DNA of 26,987 bases from CAZHDI01 sp964531285 (GCA_964531285.1 CAZHDI010000043.1:1-26987), one strand, 5' to 3'. Shown: positions 8,401 to 15,906, numbered from the stretch's first letter. Made by a program: numbers and translations. Notes: generated by a model from the sequence alone, not told the origin.

Positions 8401-8651
8401 TCGCTCAGAAAACCGGCGGTGACCTCGAAATCCGTGTTGTTCACGGTCTGCATCAGCCGCGGGGTGGTCAACTGGTTCGACGCGTTGACCACGGTGCCAG
8501 CCGGCGAATCGATTTCCAGATACCCGTCGGTCCCGTCCGACGCGAGCCGCGCTGTCCCCGCTTTGCCCTTGTAAGTCCAGTCGGTATCGAGGGTTTGATC
8601 CGAAAAATCATCGGAAAATGCCCCGAAACCCGCCGCCACCGAGTCGACCAT
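5478..8651 (-). CDS. Multidomain secreted/surface protein with lectin-like, cadherin-like and duplicated CBM2-like modules
   Basis: A 1,057-residue acidic protein, probably extracellular and glycan-binding. Domains in order: a DUF1349/concanavalin-like domain (about 8-210); a Gly/Asp-rich linker (about 219-250); a LamG/concanavalin-type domain (about 255-480, with TIEAWVE and LYVDN); a cadherin-like/Ig repeat (about 494-595, with DSFTYRVSDGNGGTDSATV); a CBM2-like module (about 615-720); two more Ig repeats (about 740-940); and a second CBM2-like module (about 955-1057). The two CBM2-like modules align closely from FFDW through GGRQDVYLTNT to FFG(F/M)NVDV(L/I)DNTG. The ATG at 8651 has only a weak Shine-Dalgarno; GTG at 8669 is possible. 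No signal peptide follows either start, and an in-frame stop lies 24 bp upstream of the GTG. Type I secretion is therefore plausible (inference). No enzyme active site was recognised. Confidence 0.88.
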   Translation of the reverse strand: MVDSVAAGFGAFSDDFSDQTLDTDWTYKGKAGTARLASDGTDGYLEIDSPAGTVVNASNQLTTPRLMQTVNNTDFEVTAGFLSDPQQVYQEHGLLIVQDDWNFIRFDTAYTTIGQVLIVGVTTGGSTVYRLFKVFQDPEDLRYLQVTREGNGWTFKHSSDGEAWTTAMSLAHSMTVNEAGLFAGTNAQPGQVPPGYVGKVDYFEVTGDAIVDEDGTLPDAPPNDGGTGGDDPSDGGDDGGTGGDDGGQTGNAERVTDGLLTLYTFEADDTPNIVDDVSGVGAPVDLFISDMSKVTLDDGSLTIDAPVTIASNGAASKLNAAIPASDAITIEAWVETDNTNQTGPARIVSLSNDPFTRNFTLGQQGDDFEVRLRTTTTGENGSFPSVISPGSAVDGSLSHVVYTRDASGLARLYVDNTLVSTQFIGGTLDNWNGTYGFALGNELDSSRPWTGTYELVAVYDRALDAGEVESNFQAGPDGAEAGDGDQDPPAENADPIAINDSASVEENTSVDIDVKANDSDPDSDPLSLAVLTGPSHGAAQVDTRNTGNTDDDIIVYTPNADYTGADSFTYRVSDGNGGTDSATVTIDVTAASDDPVVVDDDPVDTGDPVPDGALVVDATDFFDWRNGGRQDVYLTNTSDQTIADWAILLDLSPGELANLDFYKVYRAELTVLNNEDVLFTPLAFSPAIAPGETDFFGFNVDVLDNTGFSWTPDAFGLFGSDGDGSSDDGSGADDTPPPNTAPVAGNDTGTVAEDGQVAIDVLNNDTDADGDTLTLTVFVGPAHGTAAVDTNGTPATADDVIVYTPDADYTGGDSFTYRIADGQGGVDTATVTVTVLPENDDPNAVNDVAGTDENTSVTIDVRANDSDKDGDALGIALQSGPSNGVVSIDGRGTASPADDRFIYMPNTDYVGTDSFTYKLSDGNGGEDTASVSITVTAAGTDDPQEPDPEAATLVLDASDFFDWLYGGRQDVYLTNTGDEAITGWAVKIDLDPGVAANLDFTKVYRAEVSVVDGEDLLFTPLSYTQTIGAGETEFFGMNVDVIDNTGLPWDQDDFMLV
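7911..7990. repeat. Short tandem repeats coding the Gly/Asp-rich linker
   Basis: Repeated GCCGCCATCATCGCCGCC-type units inside the large surface-protein gene encode GGTGGDD-like linker residues between its two lectin-like domains. Such low-complexity DNA is prone to length change by slippage. Confidence 0.75.
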
Positions 8652-9051
8652 GATCCCCAATCCACCCACAAGGTGCGCTCGGCACCGCTCTCATTATCAT
8701 CCCACGGACTTGGCACCGGCGCAGCGCCGCATAGTCGCGGAGCGCACCGTAATCGGTTATTCTGGTATTTGATCAAGCCGACTGAATGCACACCGCCGGA
8801 CGACACACGACCTGTGTGCCGCAGGCGGCCTTTTTTAGCGAACCGACTCCCATATGTCCCGGTGCCATGATTGTGAAAGCCCACAAAAAATCAACGGTTA
8901 ATGCGTCACGCAGCGCCGCCCGTTTAACGCTGGCAGGCCGCCCGGCTATTCAACCTCACGCCGGCGGTACGGCGCGCACGCAAAGGCCAGGCAGAACCCG
9001 CTTTGGATCGAGCCCTCTCTCTTTACGGACAATGGCCATCCAGGCCGCTGG
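8652..9051. other. Divergent intergenic region between the surface-protein gene and ygiQ
   Basis: About 400 bp with no supported protein gene. It must hold the promoters for the minus-strand surface protein and the plus-strand ygiQ, but I see no convincing -35/-10 pair. The only clear structure is the terminator-like hairpin at 8788-8836. Reading frames here lack ribosome sites and family resemblance. Confidence 0.6.
8788..8836 (+). terminator. Terminator-like hairpin with T6, with a competing alternative stem
   Basis: On the plus strand CCGCC (8793-8797) can pair with GGCGG (8824-8828), enclosing ACACA/TGTGT (8803-8807 and 8813-8817), followed by TTTTTT at 8831-8836. An alternative stem pairs GCACAC (8788-8793) with GTGTGC (8814-8819), excluding parts of the first. 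No plus-strand gene lies upstream, so it could end a short leader or small RNA ahead of ygiQ. Confidence 0.4.
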
Positions 9052-11109
9052 ATGGACCGAGTGACAAACGCCATGACCCAACCCAAACCGCTGTTTTCCT
9101 ATCGCAAATATTGGGCGCACCGGTTCGGCATCGCCCCGTTCCTTCCCATGTCGCGCGCCGAGATGGACGCCCTGGGCTGGGACGCCTGCGATATCATTCT
9201 GGTGACCGGCGATGCCTATGTGGACCATCCCAGCTTCGGTATGGCCATTGTCGGCCGGCTTCTGGAGGCGCAGGGCTTCCGGGTCGGCATCATCGCCCAA
9301 CCGGACTGGCGCAGCCCGGACCCGTTCAAAGCCCTTGGCAAACCCAATCTCTATTTTGGCGTGACCAGCGGAAACATGGACTCCATGGTCAACCGCTACA
9401 CGGCCGACCGGCGCAAGCGCAGCGACGATGCCTATACCCCCGACGCCGCGCCGGACAAGCGTCCGGACCGGGCGGTCATCGTGTATGCCCAACGCTGCCG
9501 CGAAGCCTATCCGAAAGTGCCCATCGTCCTGGGCGGTATCGAAGCCTCGCTCCGCCGGATCGCCCATTACGATTATTGGTCCGACAAAGTCCGCCGCTCG
9601 ATCCTGTTCGATGCCCGCGGCGACATTCTGCTCTATGGCAATGCCGAACGGGCGCTGGTGGAGGTGAGCCACCGGATCGCCAAGGGCGAAGCCATCGAGA
9701 CCTTCGATGACATCCGGGGCGTCGCGCTGATCAAGGACGCCGCGCCCGAGGGATGGACCGTCGTTCCCGCCGACGATCTCGACACGGCCGATGAAGGTGC
9801 GCGGCACCGGCCCGGCAATACGATGATCCGCCTTCCCGCCTTCGAGCAGGCGTCGGAGGACAAAGAAGCCTATGCCCGCGCCTCGCGGATTCTTCATCGG
9901 GAGAGCAATCCGGGTAATGCGCGCGGTCTGGTGCAGGCCCATGGCGATAAGGAGCTGTGGATCACCCCGCCGCCGATCCCGCTCGAGACGGACGAAATGG
10001 ATGCGGTTTATGAATTGCCGTATGCCCGCGCGCCCCATCCGGACTATGGCGACCGGAAAATCCCGGCCTGGGAGATGATCCGGTTTTCGGTGACGATCAT
10101 GCGCGGCTGTTTCGGCGGCTGCACGTTCTGTTCGATTACAGAGCATGAGGGCCGGATCATCCAGAACCGGTCGCACGATTCCGTTTTACGCGAGATCGAA
10201 CATATCCGCGACAAGACGAAAGGCTTTACCGGGATCATTTCCGATATCGGCGGACCGACGGCGAATATGTATCGCATGGCGTGCAAGGACAAAGAGACCG
10301 AGGCTGCCTGCCGGCGCTTGTCCTGCGTCCATCCCGGGATCTGCCCGAACCTCAACACCAGCCATGAATCGCTGATCGGCCTTTATCGCAAGGTCCGCGA
10401 GGTCGACGGCGTGAAGAAGGCGTTCGTCGCGTCCGGTGTGCGCTACGACCTTGCGGTCGAGAGCCCGGAATACGTCAAGGAGCTGGTCAATCATCATGTC
10501 GGGGGCCTGCTGAAAATCGCCCCGGAGCATACCGAGGACGGACCGCTGTCCAAGATGATGAAGCCCGGCATCGGCACCTATGACCGCTTCAAGAAAATGT
10601 TCGACGATGCGGTGCGCGAAGCGGGCAAGAAATATTATCTGATCCCGTATTTTATCGCCGCGCATCCGGGCACCACGGACGAGGACATGATGAACCTCGC
10701 CCTCTGGCTCAAACGCAACCGCTACCGCGCCGATCAGGTGCAGACCTTCCTGCCCTCGCCCATGGCCCTGGCCACGGCGATGTACCATGCCGGGGTCAAT
10801 CCGCTGCGCGGTGTGCGGCGCGGCGGTTCCGAAGAGGTCGAAACCGTCCGTGGACTGCGCCAAAGGCGCTTGCACAAAGCTTTCCTGCGGTATCACGATC
10901 CGGACAACTGGCCGATCATCCGCGAGGCCTTGATGACCATGGGGCGCGCGGATCTTATCGGGCCGGGCAAACGGCATCTGGTGCCGCGTCATCAACCCAT
11001 GGGAACCGGCAAGGCTGGCGGCGAAGGCCGCCGCACGCCGAAGAAACGGGGCGGGCGGAGCTTCACCACCAAGGGCGTCTTCGGCAAAACCGCGCCCCAG
11101 CGCGGTTAA
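9052..11109 (+). CDS. ygiQ: YgiQ family radical SAM protein
   Basis: A 685-residue member of the widely conserved YgiQ family; its reaction is not established. The N-terminal domain carries the family hallmarks APFLPMSRAEMDALGWD, CDIILVTGDAYVDHPSFGMA, GNMDSMVNRYTADR and LGGIEASLRRIAHYDYWSD. The radical-SAM core has MRGCFGGCTFCSITEHEG, with cluster cysteines C353, C357 and C360. SDIGGPTANMY and the DQVQTFLPSPMALATAMYHA region follow. The last 30 residues are basic (KKRGGRSFTTKGVFGKT), as is common in the family and suggestive of nucleic-acid contact. The start is uncertain: ATG at 9052, GTG at 9061 and ATG at 9073 all lack a strong Shine-Dalgarno. The gene converges on the rhodanese gene with only 3 bp between stop codons, so no separate terminator fits between them. 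Confidence 0.95.
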   Translation: MDRVTNAMTQPKPLFSYRKYWAHRFGIAPFLPMSRAEMDALGWDACDIILVTGDAYVDHPSFGMAIVGRLLEAQGFRVGIIAQPDWRSPDPFKALGKPNLYFGVTSGNMDSMVNRYTADRRKRSDDAYTPDAAPDKRPDRAVIVYAQRCREAYPKVPIVLGGIEASLRRIAHYDYWSDKVRRSILFDARGDILLYGNAERALVEVSHRIAKGEAIETFDDIRGVALIKDAAPEGWTVVPADDLDTADEGARHRPGNTMIRLPAFEQASEDKEAYARASRILHRESNPGNARGLVQAHGDKELWITPPPIPLETDEMDAVYELPYARAPHPDYGDRKIPAWEMIRFSVTIMRGCFGGCTFCSITEHEGRIIQNRSHDSVLREIEHIRDKTKGFTGIISDIGGPTANMYRMACKDKETEAACRRLSCVHPGICPNLNTSHESLIGLYRKVREVDGVKKAFVASGVRYDLAVESPEYVKELVNHHVGGLLKIAPEHTEDGPLSKMMKPGIGTYDRFKKMFDDAVREAGKKYYLIPYFIAAHPGTTDEDMMNLALWLKRNRYRADQVQTFLPSPMALATAMYHAGVNPLRGVRRGGSEEVETVRGLRQRRLHKAFLRYHDPDNWPIIREALMTMGRADLIGPGKRHLVPRHQPMGTGKAGGEGRRTPKKRGGRSFTTKGVFGKTAPQRG

Positions 11110-11112
11110 AGC

Positions 11113-11490
11113 TTAGGGCTTGCGCACAAAGGCGCCGGTCGACGGGTTGACCGTAATAAAGGGCAACCCGGCGGCTTTCCAAGCCATGAACCCGCCATCC
11201 ATGAACGCCACCGGCGTCACGCCGGCGGCGATGCACCGTTCCGCGATCATGCGCGAGCGCGGGCCGGCTCCGCAGTGAAAGACGATCCGCTTGGACACCT
11301 GACACGGCAGTTTGTGCGCATCGAAAAACGCCATCGGAAACAACATCGCCCCCGGAATATGCTCGTAGATATATTCGTTGGGGGTGCGCACATCGATCAA
11401 GATCACCGCATCGCGGTCGAACTGCTCCGCAACCGCCTCCACGCTCAGACTGTCGATGCCGCTTTCATCCGGTCCCGGCCCCGTGGTCAT
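11113..11490 (-). CDS. Single-domain rhodanese-like sulfurtransferase
   Basis: A 125-residue cytoplasmic rhodanese-fold protein without signal peptide. It has ILIDVRTPNEYIYEHIPGAML, the typical DVR...E...HIPGA element, and the active-site loop FHCGAGPRSR with the catalytic cysteine at about C73. MDGGFMAWKAAGLP closes the fold. Members transfer sulfane sulfur via a Cys persulfide; the in vivo substrate is unknown. The ATG at 11490 is preferred over the ATG at 11496 because AGGAG lies 7 nt before the former and 1 nt before the latter. It is transcribed divergently from the downstream DUF3604 lipoprotein gene and convergently with ygiQ, and appears monocistronic. Confidence 0.92.
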   Translation of the reverse strand: MTTGPGPDESGIDSLSVEAVAEQFDRDAVILIDVRTPNEYIYEHIPGAMLFPMAFFDAHKLPCQVSKRIVFHCGAGPRSRMIAERCIAAGVTPVAFMDGGFMAWKAAGLPFITVNPSTGAFVRKP

Positions 11491-11585
11491 AACCATGCTC
11501 CTGTCCAGTCAAACACGCTGACAGTCATATATCACAGTTGAAGAATGTAAAAGCAGGGGCAAGCGATTTGCCGCCTTGTGCGCTC

Positions 11586-11657
11586 GTGTCGTGGTTCGGA
11601 AGTTCGCCTCATAATTCGCGGGTCGTCCGATAGCGAACTTCCGAACCAAAACGACAC
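11586..11657. repeat. Long hairpin element, copy 1
   Basis: A perfect 15-bp inverted repeat, GGTTCGGAAGTTCGC (11593-11607) with its complement at 11633-11647, encloses a 25-nt loop. It is extended by a 7-bp outer stem, GTGTCGT (11586-11592) with ACGACAC (11651-11657). Three unpaired A residues (11648-11650) separate the stems on the right arm. It is flanked by GCTC on the left and TA on the right, exactly as copy 2. Confidence 0.85.
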
Positions 11658-11676
11658 TAAACACATATACTTGCTC

Positions 11677-11746
11677 GTGTGGCTTTGATTCAGGAATTCG
11701 CCAAAACAGGCGTCGGGTACTCATGCGAATTCCTGAATCGCCACAC
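11677..11746. repeat. Long hairpin element, copy 2 (asymmetric bulge on the opposite arm)
   Basis: A perfect 15-bp inverted repeat, GATTCAGGAATTCGC (11687-11701) with its complement at 11725-11739, has a 23-nt loop. The outer 7-bp stem is GTGTGGC (11677-11683) with GCCACAC (11740-11746). Three unpaired T residues (11684-11686) lie on the left arm, the mirror of the AAA in copy 1. Six of 22 base pairs differ from copy 1 and all six are compensated on the other arm. Confidence 0.85.
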
Positions 11747-11924
11747 TAGGCGACATTTGGCCGTCTTCGATGCGCCAATGCGTGGCGTGCGGCCGGTTAA
11801 GGCGATACACTGAATTGTCGGACAAAACTGACATCGCGTCCTATAAGCCGCCATAAGACCATCGGCTAGGCATTGGGAGGCATGTGCAAAAACGAAGATC
11901 AGAGGCTGCTGTAGGGAGGGCACC

Positions 11925-14603
11925 ATGACCAAGGACATCGCCAAGCGCCGGATACCACGCACACGGATGGCCGCCGTAATGGCTGCCGCGGCCCTGATCG
12001 GCGGATGCGACGGATCCTCCGGCGGGTCGGCCACGGCGCAAACGCCCGCCCCTGCCCCTGCCCCGACCGAAGCAGCCAGCCAATCCGAAGCGGTCCAGAT
12101 CCCGGAATATATGGATGTCGGCCTGCGCGCGCGGGTGCAGCAACTGAAGCAGGATCTGGCCGACGCCCCGACAACGGTGGAAACCGCGGCGCAGCGCGCG
12201 CTTGCGCTGTTCGACTGGGCCAATGCCTATGCCATGACCGGCCGGCCGCTTCCGGTCAACCTGACCTTGATGATCAGCCGGACCACCCGTCCGGGCACGC
12301 CGAGCCGGGCGGTCTTGGCCAGCATCGACGACTATATTCGCGAAATGACACTGTATGAAGAGCAGCCCGATGCCCTCGGGCCGCTGACCGCCGACAGCAC
12401 CGGCCCGTTCCAGGCCGACTCCATGCAGACCTTTACCCAGACCTATACCGTCGGCACCAAGCCGATCGAGGCCGGCGGCGGCTTGATCCTGGGGCGCCAT
12501 TTCATGGCCAATACGGGGCCGTTCCAAACAACCGATCCGCAAGGCGCTAATTTCGTCAGTGCCGAAACATCCAATCCGAATGTCACGCTGACAGCGACGA
12601 CCCATCCGCTGAGCGGCATGTTCGGCGGCTTCCGGGGCGCGGCGGCGGCCGTTTATTTCGAGGTCGCCGAGGGCCAGCTTGTGGAAGGCGACACCGTCAC
12701 ATTGACCATCGGCGATACGGCCCAGGGCGGTCCGGGATACAAGATGCAGTCTTTCTCCAACGATGGCCTGCGGTTCCCGGTCTTCGTGGTGTTCGGCGAG
12801 GGTGAGCAGATGTTCAGCCTGCCGAAAAACCTTTACAGCGTTGAGGGCGGACCGGTTGTCCGCGTCCAGGGCTTCGCCCCCTCCACCGCCACACCCGGCG
12901 AAGAGATCGAGATCTCGGTCCGCAGTGAGGACCCCTATAGAAACCGGGCGACCGGGCCCAAACCCGCCTATCGCGTAAGCGTCAATGGCGAACCCCATGG
13001 CACGATCCCGGCCAGCGATGACGCCATTTCGCTCTACACGTTGAGCTTTGCCGATGAGGGTGTCTACCGGGTCACTTTCGAGTCCGAGGACGGGTCGGTT
13101 ATCGGTGACACCAATCCGGTCCGGGTCCAGAGCGAAGGGGAGAACGGCATCTTTTGGGGCGAAACCCATGGCCACTCGGCTTATGCCGAAGGTCAGGGTA
13201 CGGTCGATGCCTATTATACCTTTGGCCGGGACGATGCCCGTCTCGATTTCCTCGGCATGTCGGAGCATGACATATGGCTCGATGACTACGAGTGGCAAAC
13301 GCTGATCGACGCGACCCAGCGCTATTACGCGCCCGGCGATTTCATTACCTATCTGTCCTATGAATGGACGGCCCCGACCGATCTGGGCGGCCACCACAAT
13401 GTCTTCTACCGCACACCGGAGGGGCGCGAGCGCACCGGACTTCAGCGTCACCCCTCCTTGGCCGCCCTGTATCAGGGCCTGCGGGCCGCCAATGATCCGG
13501 ACGATGTCCTGATCATTCCCCATGCGCACAACACCGGCGAATACCGGCTCAACGACGCGAAGATGGAAACGCTGGTCGAAATCATGTCGCTCCACGGCAC
13601 GTTTGAATGGTTCGGTCAGCGCTATCTGGACCAAGGGCACGAGGTCGGCTTTATCGCGGCCTCGGACGATCATCTGTCCCATCCCGGATACGCCGCGCCG
13701 CTCGGCCGCAATCTGGGCAGCCGCAGCGGTCTTGCCGCCGTCGTCGCACCGGAGAAATCGCGCGATGCGATCTTCGATGCCATGAAAGACCGGTTCACCT
13801 ATGCAACCACCGGTGAGCGGATCATTCTGGATTTCGATCTGTCCGGCGGGCGCATGGGAGAACGCATCGCCATGACGGACCAGCGCGATCTGCGCTTGAC
13901 CGTGCATGGGACGGCGCCGCTCGACAGCATGACCGTCGTCAAGAACGGGATTGAGGTGCACCGGGAGGACTACCGGATCGATACGACCGGTCAATCCGAC
14001 CGCATCGCGCTGAGTTTTCAATCAGAGACCGATCCCAAGATCCGCGATGTGGCGCTTGGATGGCGCGACTGGGTGGGTGTACTGACGGTCACCGGAGCCG
14101 ATATCGAGGATTTTTCAGCGCCGGGCTTCAAGAGCGTTTTGACTTCATCCCTGGAACGCGGGGACGAGCCGGGCACTTTGAAATTCAGTACGGCAACCCG
14201 CGGCAATATGCGGACGATCGTTCTAGATCTGGCCAACCGGCAACCGGATGCGGCGATATCACTCTCCATCGAACCGGCGCGGGAATATGGCACGCCAAAG
14301 CAGGTGCGCACGAACCACCGCTATCCTGCGGTGGATCTGACCCTGCCGTTATCGGCCATGGAAGACGGGATCTATGTGGAACGCCTGCCGGGCGCCATTG
14401 AAGACGACCGGGTCACGCTGCGCAGCGTACGGACCGACCCGCCCATGGATGCCACGCTGACCTGGAGCGATCCGGGTCCGGTGCAGGTGGACGACCACTA
14501 TTTCGTCCGAGTGGTCCAGACCGACGGGGCGATGGCCTGGACCAGCCCGGTCTGGGTCGGCGGTTTCTCCCGCCAGGATCAGTGGTACACAGTGGACGAG
14601 TGA
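11925..14603 (+). CDS. DUF3604 family lipoprotein (PHP-like metallohydrolase) with long N-terminal region
   Basis: An 892-residue predicted lipoprotein. A basic N-terminus and hydrophobic stretch end in the lipobox LIGGC, then a Pro/Ala-rich linker. Residues to about 400 form an N-terminal region with an Ig-like strand pattern (GFAPSTATPGEEIEISV). The DUF3604 domain follows with the metal-ligand motifs of PHP-type hydrolases: GETHGHS (HxH near 414-416), SEHD, SYEW, IIPHAHN and SDDH. Catalysis by a metal-dependent phosphoesterase-like mechanism is inferred; the substrate is unknown. The C-terminal part (GWRDWVGVLTVTGADI to DHYFVRVVQTDGAMAWTSPVW) resembles the end of the second DUF3604 protein of this window (FYYVRVLQ...WSSPIWYTPA). 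The start is ATG 11925 behind AGGGAGGG. It converges on the HupE/UreJ gene at 14659. Confidence 0.9.
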   Translation: MTKDIAKRRIPRTRMAAVMAAAALIGGCDGSSGGSATAQTPAPAPAPTEAASQSEAVQIPEYMDVGLRARVQQLKQDLADAPTTVETAAQRALALFDWANAYAMTGRPLPVNLTLMISRTTRPGTPSRAVLASIDDYIREMTLYEEQPDALGPLTADSTGPFQADSMQTFTQTYTVGTKPIEAGGGLILGRHFMANTGPFQTTDPQGANFVSAETSNPNVTLTATTHPLSGMFGGFRGAAAAVYFEVAEGQLVEGDTVTLTIGDTAQGGPGYKMQSFSNDGLRFPVFVVFGEGEQMFSLPKNLYSVEGGPVVRVQGFAPSTATPGEEIEISVRSEDPYRNRATGPKPAYRVSVNGEPHGTIPASDDAISLYTLSFADEGVYRVTFESEDGSVIGDTNPVRVQSEGENGIFWGETHGHSAYAEGQGTVDAYYTFGRDDARLDFLGMSEHDIWLDDYEWQTLIDATQRYYAPGDFITYLSYEWTAPTDLGGHHNVFYRTPEGRERTGLQRHPSLAALYQGLRAANDPDDVLIIPHAHNTGEYRLNDAKMETLVEIMSLHGTFEWFGQRYLDQGHEVGFIAASDDHLSHPGYAAPLGRNLGSRSGLAAVVAPEKSRDAIFDAMKDRFTYATTGERIILDFDLSGGRMGERIAMTDQRDLRLTVHGTAPLDSMTVVKNGIEVHREDYRIDTTGQSDRIALSFQSETDPKIRDVALGWRDWVGVLTVTGADIEDFSAPGFKSVLTSSLERGDEPGTLKFSTATRGNMRTIVLDLANRQPDAAISLSIEPAREYGTPKQVRTNHRYPAVDLTLPLSAMEDGIYVERLPGAIEDDRVTLRSVRTDPPMDATLTWSDPGPVQVDDHYFVRVVQTDGAMAWTSPVWVGGFSRQDQWYTVDE

Positions 14604-14624
14604 TCCCCGGCGAACAAATCTTAT

Positions 14625-14664
14625 GCATAGGGCCGGTTCCGTTGTCCGCGGTCCGGCCCTATGC
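14625..14664. terminator. Bidirectional terminator-like hairpin between convergent genes
   Basis: A perfect 12-bp inverted repeat, GCATAGGGCCGG (14625-14636) with CCGGCCCTATGC (14653-14664), has a 16-nt loop. It lies just after the DUF3604 stop codon and overlaps the stop codon of the convergent HupE-like gene. T-runs on either side are poor, so efficiency is uncertain. Confidence 0.6.
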
Positions 14665-15840
14665 GTATGTTACGACCCGTTCGATGAGCCAAAGCGCCCC
14701 AATGGCGGCGATGACCAATGACGCCGGCTGAGCGATCCGTGGGCGGAACCACTCGGCATCGCGCATCCACCCCACGGCGAGAAATGCCGCTGCGAGGACG
14801 GCGATCTGCCCGGCCTCGACACCGACATTGAACGCGATCAGCGCCAGCGCCTCGCCTTGGGGCGGCAGGCCCAATTGCGACAGGATCCCGGCAAATCCAA
14901 GCCCATGCAAAAGACCGAAGGCAAAGACGGCCACCATGCGCCAGTGACGCAATGTGCGTGACCACAGATTGTCCGCAGCCACCGCGACGATGCTCGCCGC
15001 AATCAGGGGCTCGACAACCACCGAGGGCACCGCGACCAAATCGAAGACCGCAAGGGCGAGCGTGACCGAATGGGCCAGCGTGAAAAGCGTCACCTGAGCC
15101 GCAAGCGCGCGCCATTGCGGGGTCAACAGAAATAGTCCGAGGACGAAGAGAATGTGGTCGATCCCCTTGGGCACGATGTGCTCGAAGCCGAGCCGCCCAT
15201 AATGCACCACAGTTTCCCCCAAGGGCGGCGCACGGGCCTGACCGGCCTGGAGCATGACCGGAGGGCTGCGCTCCCCCTGGCCCAGAAGATGACCCGCCCG
15301 CGGCGCACCGTCGATTTCCACGACGAAGAGCGTCTGGGTGAAATCAAGCGGCGCGGCCAGCGTGAGGCTTTGCGTTCCGGCGGGGAGACGCCCTGTCAGA
15401 ACCACAGGCGCGCTTGCCCGGGCCTCCTCCTGCCGGACCAGACCATCGGCACGCAAATCGTCCGGTGAGGGAAAGGCCACCGCCTCGAACGCCGCAGGAG
15501 CGCCGTCCGCATCGAGTTCCACCCTCTGCGCGAAATAGGCTTCGGCACGCGCAGACAGATCGCGCAGATCCTGATCCGCAAGCGCAGCCCATCGGGCGCG
15601 CGCGGGCCCGGTTAAATGGCCCTGCGGCTCCCCCAGTAGAAACGCGGCCAGATGAAAGTTCAGATGAAGGACGAAATCCCGGTTGGCCCCGACCGACAGG
15701 GTAGCCACTGCATAGGCCTCGTTATGCGCCCGCGCGGGCAACGCACTGACAGCGAGTATCGCGATCGATGCGGCAACCAGGATTGCGATCGACCGTAGCG
15801 CGCAACGGCATGGTCTCCTGCGATTGTCCGTCTTCGGCAC
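14659..15840 (-). CDS. HupE/UreJ-like membrane protein, copy 1
   Basis: A 393-residue inner-membrane protein with a signal-peptide-like segment ending in LPARAHNEA. An extracytoplasmic domain of about 200 residues follows, then a C-terminal HupE/UreJ_2-type domain with six or so membrane segments. Conserved elements are GFEHIVPKGIDHILFVLGLF (H-x7-DH), FTLAHSVTLALAVFD, FGLLHGLGFAGIL and FNVGVEAGQI. HupE and UreJ proteins are linked to nickel uptake; for this two-domain subfamily the cargo is unproven. I prefer GTG 15840, which has GGGGGA 4 nt ahead, because the other in-frame start (TTG 15852) overlaps the T-tract of the terminator of the preceding receptor gene. It is a paralogue of the protein at 19851-20849. 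Confidence 0.85.
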   Translation of the reverse strand: MPKTDNRRRPCRCALRSIAILVAASIAILAVSALPARAHNEAYAVATLSVGANRDFVLHLNFHLAAFLLGEPQGHLTGPARARWAALADQDLRDLSARAEAYFAQRVELDADGAPAAFEAVAFPSPDDLRADGLVRQEEARASAPVVLTGRLPAGTQSLTLAAPLDFTQTLFVVEIDGAPRAGHLLGQGERSPPVMLQAGQARAPPLGETVVHYGRLGFEHIVPKGIDHILFVLGLFLLTPQWRALAAQVTLFTLAHSVTLALAVFDLVAVPSVVVEPLIAASIVAVAADNLWSRTLRHWRMVAVFAFGLLHGLGFAGILSQLGLPPQGEALALIAFNVGVEAGQIAVLAAAFLAVGWMRDAEWFRPRIAQPASLVIAAIGALWLIERVVTYA

Positions 15841-15850
15841 GAGGTCCCCC

Positions 15851-15884
15851 AAAAGAAACGGGCCGGCTGCGCCCAGCCGGCCCG
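15851..15884 (-). terminator. Rho-independent terminator of the TonB-dependent receptor gene
   Basis: On the minus strand an 11-bp GC-rich stem, CGGGCCGGCTG with CAGCCGGCCCG, and a 4-nt loop are followed directly by TTTCTTTT. It begins 23 bp after the receptor stop codon. The T-tract ends 11 bp before the preferred start of the HupE-like gene, so expression of that gene probably needs read-through or its own promoter. Confidence 0.87.
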
Positions 15885-15906
15885 TCCATCGACCAAGGCG
15901 GAGCGT

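Larger units (their letters stand above)
11491..11924. other. Divergent intergenic region with two large hairpins
   Basis: About 430 bp between the rhodanese gene (minus) and the DUF3604 lipoprotein gene (plus), with no supported protein gene. Its main content is the pair of covarying hairpins at 11586-11657 and 11677-11746. A small palindrome, TTGTC-g-GACAA (11815-11825), lies about 100 bp before the plus-strand ATG and could be an operator. Confidence 0.6.

Noticed and set aside
5478..8651. Cellulase or other glycoside hydrolase
   Set aside because: Only binding-type modules are visible; no catalytic domain or acid/base motif was found.
7455..8870. Plus-strand open frame of about 470 codons across the lectin-like part of the surface-protein gene
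   Set aside because: It is an opposite-strand shadow with low-complexity Ile/Ala/Gly runs produced by the linker repeats.
11586..11746. Integron attC sites or intrinsic terminators
   Set aside because: There is no GTTRRRY/RYYYAAC core and no integrase. There are no T-runs, and the flanking genes diverge so no transcript needs ending here.
11841..14021. Minus-strand open frame of about 726 codons
   Set aside because: It is antisense to the plus-strand DUF3604 gene, lacks a ribosome site and has no recognisable domain.
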